A stretch of DNA of 64,000 nt, taken from Clostridium felsineum DSM 794. Its GTDB lineage: Bacteria; Bacillota; Clostridia; Clostridiales; Clostridiaceae. Shown here one piece after another: positions 59,735-64,000 of this stretch (position 1 is the stretch's first letter; every line of letters starts with the position of its first letter). Position numbers and translations under genes: made by a program. Location of the stretch: contig NZ_CP096980.1 of assembly GCF_002006355.2 (NCBI RefSeq), forward strand, positions 1,054,001 through 1,118,000, read 5' to 3'. The notes beneath the pieces were generated by a model. The model saw nothing but the letters and a program-made list of their open reading frames with translations, did not search any database and was not told the DNA's origin.

Positions 59735-61891
59735 ATGAAAGATATAAGTACTAGATTGGCTGAGAAGCTAAAAATTAAGGTTAGTCAAGTTAACAATGTA
59801 ATAGAAATGTTAGATGAAGGGGCAACAGTGCCTTTTATAGCAAGATATAGAAAGGAAAGAACAGGGGGACTAAGTGATGTTACTTTAAGGGAATTAAACG
59901 AAAGCCTGATTTATCTTAGAAACCTTGATGATAGAAAAGAAACAGTAATAAAGTCCATAGAAGAGCAGGGAAAGCTTACAGATGAATTAAAAGAAAAAGT
60001 ATTAAAAGCAGAAACAATGACAGAAGTAGAGGATTTATATAGACCATATAAGCCTAAAAAAAGAACAAGAGCAACAATAGCACTTGAAAAGGGATTAAAG
60101 CCTCTTGCAGACGAAATTTTAAGTGGAAAATTCAAGGATAATATAGAAGAGTTTGCAAAGACCTTTATAAATGAGGAAAAAGGTGTGAATTCTATGCAAG
60201 ATGCACTTAACGGTGCTGAGGATATAATAAGTGAAGTTATATCAGATAATGCTGAATTTAGAAAATGGATAAGAAAGTACACTTACAAGAGTGGTATTTT
60301 AGAAACTCAAGGAAGCAGCAGTGAACCAACACCGTATGAAATGTACTATGATTTCAAGGAAGCTGTAAGTAAAATTCCACCACATAGAGTTCTTGCAATA
60401 AACAGAGGAGAAAAAGAAAAAATTCTATCAGTAAAAATAACAACAGATGATGAGAAAATAATAAATTACCTTGTTTTAAATTGTTTGACAGGAAATAATG
60501 TAACTGATAAGTACATAGAAGAGAGTATTAAGGATTCACTTAAGAGATTAATATATCCATCTATAGAGAGAGAAATAAGAGCTGAGCTTACTGAAAAAGG
60601 AGAGAATTCAGCTATTGAAATATTTAAGGCTAATTTAAAAGCTCTTTTAATGCAGCCACCAATTAAGGGAAATGCTGTTCTTGGATATGATCCTGGTTTC
60701 AGAACAGGCTGTAAAATTGCAGTTTTAGATGAAACAGGAAAGCTTTTAGATACAGCTACGGTTTACGCTACAGCACCACAAAATGATGTAGAAGGTTCTA
60801 TAAAGACTTTAAAAGAGCTTATATATAAATACAATGTAGGGGTAGTATCTTTAGGTAACGGAACTGCTAGTAGGGAATCTGAGGAAGTAGTTACAAGACT
60901 TTTAAAGGAAGTAAAGCAGGAAAAAGGAATGGATGTTTATTACGTAATAGTTTCAGAAGCTGGAGCATCAGTTTATTCAGCATCAGAGCTTGCGGCAAAA
61001 GAATATCCAGATATAAATGTTTCTTTAAGAGGAGCTATTTCTATAGGAAGAAGACTTCAAGACCCATTAAGTGAGCTTGTAAAGATTGATCCTAAATCAA
61101 TAGGTGTTGGCCAATATCAGCACGATGTAGCACCTAAAAAAATGGATGAATCCTTAAAAGGAATAGTTGAGGATTGTGTTAATAACGTAGGAGTAGATCT
61201 TAATATAGCAACTCCATCGCTACTCTCTTATGTATCAGGTATAAATGCTAATATCGCCAAGAATATAGTCGAATATAGAGAAGAGAATGGAGCGTTTAGT
61301 AACAGAAAAGAGCTTTTAAAGGTGAAAAGACTAGGACCAAAAGCTTTCGAGCAATGTGCAGGATTTTTAAGAATAATGGATGGAGATAATGTGCTAGATA
61401 ACACTTCTGTTCACCCTGAATCCTATAAAAAAGCGGAGGAGTTTTTAGGTAAACTAGGTTATAAAGCAGAAGATATAGCAAAGGGAAACTTAAAAGATAT
61501 TGATAGCAAGGTAAAATTCTTTGGCATAGAAAAATTAGCTGATAGTCTTGATATAGGAGTTCCAACACTTACAGATATAATAAGTTCAATAAAAAAACCA
61601 GGAAGAGACCCTAGAGAAGAAATGCCAAAGCCTATATTAAAAACAGGAATTATGGACATAAAACAACTTAAACCAGGTATGGTGCTTATGGGAACAGTAA
61701 GAAATGTTGCTGATTTTGGAGCTTTTGTAGATATTGGGGTTCATCAGGATGGACTTGTTCATATAAGTCAACTTTCAGACAGCTTTGTAAAACATCCTCT
61801 TGATGTAGTAAAAGTAGGAGATGTAGTAGAGGTTAGAATTTTAGAAGTTGATGAAAAAAGAAATAGGATATCCCTAACTATGAAAAAGTAG
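59735..61891 (+). CDS. tex: Tex-type S1 RNA-binding protein
   Basis: 718 aa. N-terminal helical Tex domain ('VPFIARYRKERTGGLSD'), a YqgF/RNase-H-like domain ('AVLGYDPGFRTGCKIAVLD'), helix-hairpin-helix ('VSGINANIAKNIVEYREENG', 20 residues) and a C-terminal S1 domain ('VADFGAFVDIGVHQDGLVHI', 20 residues). Nucleic-acid-binding transcription accessory protein; the exact role is not settled. Normal length. Not clearly linked to its neighbours. Confidence 0.93.
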   Translation: MKDISTRLAEKLKIKVSQVNNVIEMLDEGATVPFIARYRKERTGGLSDVTLRELNESLIYLRNLDDRKETVIKSIEEQGKLTDELKEKVLKAETMTEVEDLYRPYKPKKRTRATIALEKGLKPLADEILSGKFKDNIEEFAKTFINEEKGVNSMQDALNGAEDIISEVISDNAEFRKWIRKYTYKSGILETQGSSSEPTPYEMYYDFKEAVSKIPPHRVLAINRGEKEKILSVKITTDDEKIINYLVLNCLTGNNVTDKYIEESIKDSLKRLIYPSIEREIRAELTEKGENSAIEIFKANLKALLMQPPIKGNAVLGYDPGFRTGCKIAVLDETGKLLDTATVYATAPQNDVEGSIKTLKELIYKYNVGVVSLGNGTASRESEEVVTRLLKEVKQEKGMDVYYVIVSEAGASVYSASELAAKEYPDINVSLRGAISIGRRLQDPLSELVKIDPKSIGVGQYQHDVAPKKMDESLKGIVEDCVNNVGVDLNIATPSLLSYVSGINANIAKNIVEYREENGAFSNRKELLKVKRLGPKAFEQCAGFLRIMDGDNVLDNTSVHPESYKKAEEFLGKLGYKAEDIAKGNLKDIDSKVKFFGIEKLADSLDIGVPTLTDIISSIKKPGRDPREEMPKPILKTGIMDIKQLKPGMVLMGTVRNVADFGAFVDIGVHQDGLVHISQLSDSFVKHPLDVVKVGDVVEVRILEVDEKRNRISLTMKK

Positions 61892-61958
61892 TTTTAAATT
61901 AAAAACATATTGAATTTATTCTAATAATGATATATAATATATAAAAAATATAAAATAA

Positions 61959-62114
61959 TCTTCAGGGCAGGGTGAGATTCCCTACCGGCGGTATAGCCCG
62001 CGAGCCTTTTTAGGTATGATCTGGTTAAATTCCAGAGCCGACAGTAAAGTCTGGATGAAAGAAGAGTGCATTAAATTTGGTATGTATGCCCTGGCTTTTA
62101 GTCGGGGCTTTTTT
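61959..62114 (+). promoter_or_regulatory. FMN riboswitch (RFN element) with terminator
   Basis: Aptamer 61959-62065 with the RFN core (CAGGGCAGGGTGAGATTCCC, GGCGGTATAGCCCGCGAGCC, CCGACAGTAAAGTCTGGATG) and closing pair TCTTC / GAAGA. The terminator GCCCTGGCT / AGTCGGGGC (62088-62108) followed by six T's ends transcription when FMN is bound. Confidence 0.96.
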
Positions 62115-62144
62115 AATGTCTTGAAGGTTTTAGGAGGAGTTAAC

Positions 62145-62774
62145 TTGAAGAATTCAAAACTTAGTACTTTAATCAAAATTTCACTTTTATCAGTAATTGG
62201 CTTTATACTTATGTTTATTGAATTTCCTATTCCAATTTTCCCTGCTTTCTTACAAATAGATATAAGTGACTTGCCAGCACTTTTAGGAGCCTTTGCAATG
62301 GGACCTATAGCAGGAATAATAATAGAACTTATAAAAAATGTTCTTCATCTTTTAAGAACTCAAACAGCAGGTACAGGAGAATTGGCAAACTTTATAGTTG
62401 GTAGCATGTTAGTTTTAGTTTCAGGAGCTATGTACAAGCATAAAAAGACAAAAACAAATGCTGTTATATCACTTAGTACAGGAGTTATTGTAATGTCTGT
62501 GGTTGCAAGTGTATTAAACTACTTTATATTCTTACCATTGTACGAAACATTACTTCATTTTCCTATAAAAGAAATTGTTAAAACAGGTCATGCTATAAAT
62601 TCATCAATAAATGATTTGAATAGTTTTGTAGTGTATTCTATACTACCTTTTAACTTACTCAAAGGTGTTATCATTTCGGCATTAACTATGGTAATGTATA
62701 AAAGAGTTTCACCAATACTTCATAGAGAAACTGAAGAGCTAAGTAATAAAAAAGTAGAAACTATGTTAAAATAG
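62145..62774 (+). CDS. ribU: riboflavin ECF transporter S component
   Basis: 209 aa from a TTG after AGGAGGAG; longer in-frame starts lie inside the riboswitch and are discarded. Five to six spans. 'FPAFLQIDISDLPALLGAFA' (20 residues) and 'TAGTGELANFIVGS' are RibU signatures. It binds riboflavin and uses the shared EcfAA'T module coded elsewhere. Control by the FMN riboswitch upstream confirms the substrate. Confidence 0.94.
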   Translation: MKNSKLSTLIKISLLSVIGFILMFIEFPIPIFPAFLQIDISDLPALLGAFAMGPIAGIIIELIKNVLHLLRTQTAGTGELANFIVGSMLVLVSGAMYKHKKTKTNAVISLSTGVIVMSVVASVLNYFIFLPLYETLLHFPIKEIVKTGHAINSSINDLNSFVVYSILPFNLLKGVIISALTMVMYKRVSPILHRETEELSNKKVETMLK

Positions 62775-62795
62775 CAGGATTAACCTGCTATTTTT
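62769..62795. terminator. bidirectional terminator between ribU and rimI
   Basis: AAATAGCAGG ATTAA CCTGCTATTT hairpin with T's on both strands. Confidence 0.85.
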
Positions 62796-63234
62796 CATTT
62801 CTCCACATTATAAGAGCATCTTCATTATTGTCGCTGTAATATTTTTTCCTTATGCCCTCTTCTTTAAATCCGAATTTTTTATATAGATTTTGAGCTACTA
62901 TATTTGATACTCTGACTTCTAAAGTCATAGAGTTTATATTTCTAATGGAGCATAGCTTTATAAGTTCTTTAACAATTAAGTTTCCAATACCTATCCCTCT
63001 AAATTCAGGATGAACTGCTATATTAGTTATATGTCCTTCATCAATTATGAGCCACAACCCCCCATAGCCAATTACAACATTATCTTTTTTTATCACTAAA
63101 TATTTAGCAAATTTGTTATTTAGTTCACCCTCCATAGATTCTTTTGTCCAAGGTGTGGGAAAGCACAAATTTTCAATAGCAATTATAGAATCTATATCTT
63201 CTTTTTTTAAGGGATGCACTGTTAGATTACTCAT
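62788..63234 (-). CDS. rimI: ribosomal protein alanine N-acetyltransferase
   Basis: 148 aa GNAT enzyme. 'HITNIAVHPEFRGIGIGNLI' (20 residues) carries the acetyl-CoA pyrophosphate loop (RGxGIG), and 'TLEVRVSNIVAQNLYKKFGF' (20 residues) is the RimI C-terminal signature. Acetylates the N-terminal Ala of S18 by family knowledge. It overlaps tsaB by 8 bases; tsaE-tsaB-rimI is a conserved order. Confidence 0.9.
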   Translation of the reverse strand: MSNLTVHPLKKEDIDSIIAIENLCFPTPWTKESMEGELNNKFAKYLVIKKDNVVIGYGGLWLIIDEGHITNIAVHPEFRGIGIGNLIVKELIKLCSIRNINSMTLEVRVSNIVAQNLYKKFGFKEEGIRKKYYSDNNEDALIMWRNEK

Positions 63235-63940
63235 CTATACTCATACCTGTCCTTTTTTCGTATTCTCTCTCGGCTTGAGATTTTCTTATATATATAGGTT
63301 TAGAGGTTATTAAATCGTCTTCAACACCCGATTTTAATAGCTTCATACCTATGTCACATAAGCTTGAGGACCTTACTAAATTAAGATGTGCAGGAGCGAA
63401 GTGCGCATCTTCAAGGTTTTCCTGAAAAAAATCTTTAAATTTAAAAGTTGCATCACCTATGAACGTAACCTTTGAATTATAAGTTTTTAGTAGCTCAAGA
63501 AGTTCTGTAATATGCATAGCATCATAATCTGTAAGTCTTTTTAGTGTGTCATTCTCAAAGGTATATAATGCAGTATAAACATTATCTCTAAGTGCATCTA
63601 ACACTGGACATATTATTCCAGAAGAGTATGCCATATTGTGAGCCAAGGCATCAAGAGAAGATACACTTACAAACGGTTTTTTTGAACCTTCACTTAAGCC
63701 TTTAATAATTGACATTCCAATTCTAAGTCCAGTAAAGGAACCAGGGCCCTTTGAAACAACAAAACCATCTAAATCTTCAACTTTTAGATTAACTGTATTT
63801 AACATATTATCAATCATAGTCATAAGTATTACTGAATGTTGCTTTTTATAGTTGAATGTAATTTCTCCTAGAAGTTTATCGTCATCCATTACAGTACAAG
63901 TAGCCGCCTGTGTAGCAGAATCAATAGCTAAAAGTTTCAT
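63227..63940 (-). CDS. tsaB: tRNA threonylcarbamoyladenosine biosynthesis protein TsaB
   Basis: 237 aa. ASKHA-fold partner of TsaD in t6A synthesis. 'LLAIDSATQAATCTVMD' and 'FVVSKGPGSFTGLRIGMSII' (20 residues) are the family signatures. The start codon overlaps the stop of the preceding tsaE (ATATGA). The first enzyme of the same pathway, tsaC, lies at 17.7 kb. Confidence 0.93.
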   Translation of the reverse strand: MKLLAIDSATQAATCTVMDDDKLLGEITFNYKKQHSVILMTMIDNMLNTVNLKVEDLDGFVVSKGPGSFTGLRIGMSIIKGLSEGSKKPFVSVSSLDALAHNMAYSSGIICPVLDALRDNVYTALYTFENDTLKRLTDYDAMHITELLELLKTYNSKVTFIGDATFKFKDFFQENLEDAHFAPAHLNLVRSSSLCDIGMKLLKSGVEDDLITSKPIYIRKSQAEREYEKRTGMSIDE

Positions 63941-64000
63941 ATCTTAATCTCCTTTACATAATCATATCTTTTGTCAGTAAACGTAATTGTTATTTTTCTG
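63937..64000 (-). CDS. tsaE: tsaE, C-terminal fragment
   Basis: The last 20 codons read 'RKITITFTDKRYDYVKEIKI' and run off the right edge. The stop TGA overlaps the tsaB ATG. The call as TsaE, the ATPase of the t6A complex, rests on the conserved tsaE-tsaB-rimI order and the C-terminal pattern; too little is visible for a domain call. Confidence 0.6.
   Translation of the reverse strand, partial: RKITITFTDKRYDYVKEIKI

Noticed and set aside
62016..62144. N-terminal extension of ribU
   Set aside because: The extra codons lie within the FMN riboswitch and its terminator; the TTG at 62145 has the ribosome site.

Overview
The window is low-GC Firmicute DNA with strong clostridial character. Codon use is AT-rich, Shine-Dalgarno sites are AGGAGG-like, and TTG or GTG starts are frequent. 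It carries a large set of endospore genes (splB, spoIIR, ypeB, ywmB, spoIID, a SpoIIQ-like gene, spoIIID, mbl, yyaC). The block comEB - wecA/tagO - mnaA - thlA - atpIBEFHAGDC, and a thlA promoter that closely resembles the well-known Clostridium acetobutylicum thl promoter, point to C. acetobutylicum or a close relative. From memory, several thlA and promoter positions differ from strain ATCC 824, so a sister species is more likely than that strain. Almost everything is chromosomal core; I see no prophage, insertion sequence, transposase or CRISPR array.

Layout. 1-4.9 kb: end of ispE, a nucleosidase-like gene overlapping splB, a LysM membrane protein, spoIIR and a glycolipid glycosyltransferase. 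5.1-5.35 kb: two tandem copies of a hairpin repeat, then ypeB, ddl, a DUF1934 gene, pyrG and rho with an Asn-rich insert. 13-20.4 kb: rpmE (minus strand), then the translation/nucleotide cluster tdk-yqhQ-prmC-prfA-x-tsaC-ywlE-rpiB-upp. 20.4-22 kb: a divergent zinc-type ABC transporter with a 7-1-7 palindrome over its promoter. 22.2-25 kb: comEB, wecA/tagO and mnaA for cell-wall polymer precursors. 25.05-25.4 kb: three more hairpin-repeat copies in the opposite orientation, then thlA and the nine-gene ATP synthase operon. 34-40.6 kb: the sporulation/cell-wall block ywmB-murA-spoIID-spoIIQ-like-spoIIID-mbl, and yyaC. 40.8-41.2 kb: four tRNA genes (Tyr-Val-Thr-Tyr). 41.3-47.2 kb: SAM-riboswitch-controlled metK, recD2, a decayed ComFA-like protein and comFC. 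47.2-51.1 kb: a structured ncRNA resembling the raiA motif with its own promoter, then a GntR/RCK_C (BusR-like) regulator and an osmolyte ABC transporter. 51.4-64 kb: an alpha/beta hydrolase, hpf, secA, prfB with its programmed frameshift, a GalT-like gene, an M28 peptidase, tex, FMN-riboswitch-controlled ribU, and rimI-tsaB-tsaE.

The most interesting non-genic item is the hairpin-repeat family. A 32-nt loop is about 88% identical between two loci 20 kb apart and lies in opposite orientation, while the flanking stem arms differ in sequence yet stay paired. Also notable are the ncRNA after comFC, a 20-bp perfect palindrome overlapping the -10 box of the osmolyte transporter, a ComFA relative that has lost its helicase motifs, and a small open frame upstream of atpI that looks like a double-glycine-type leader peptide.
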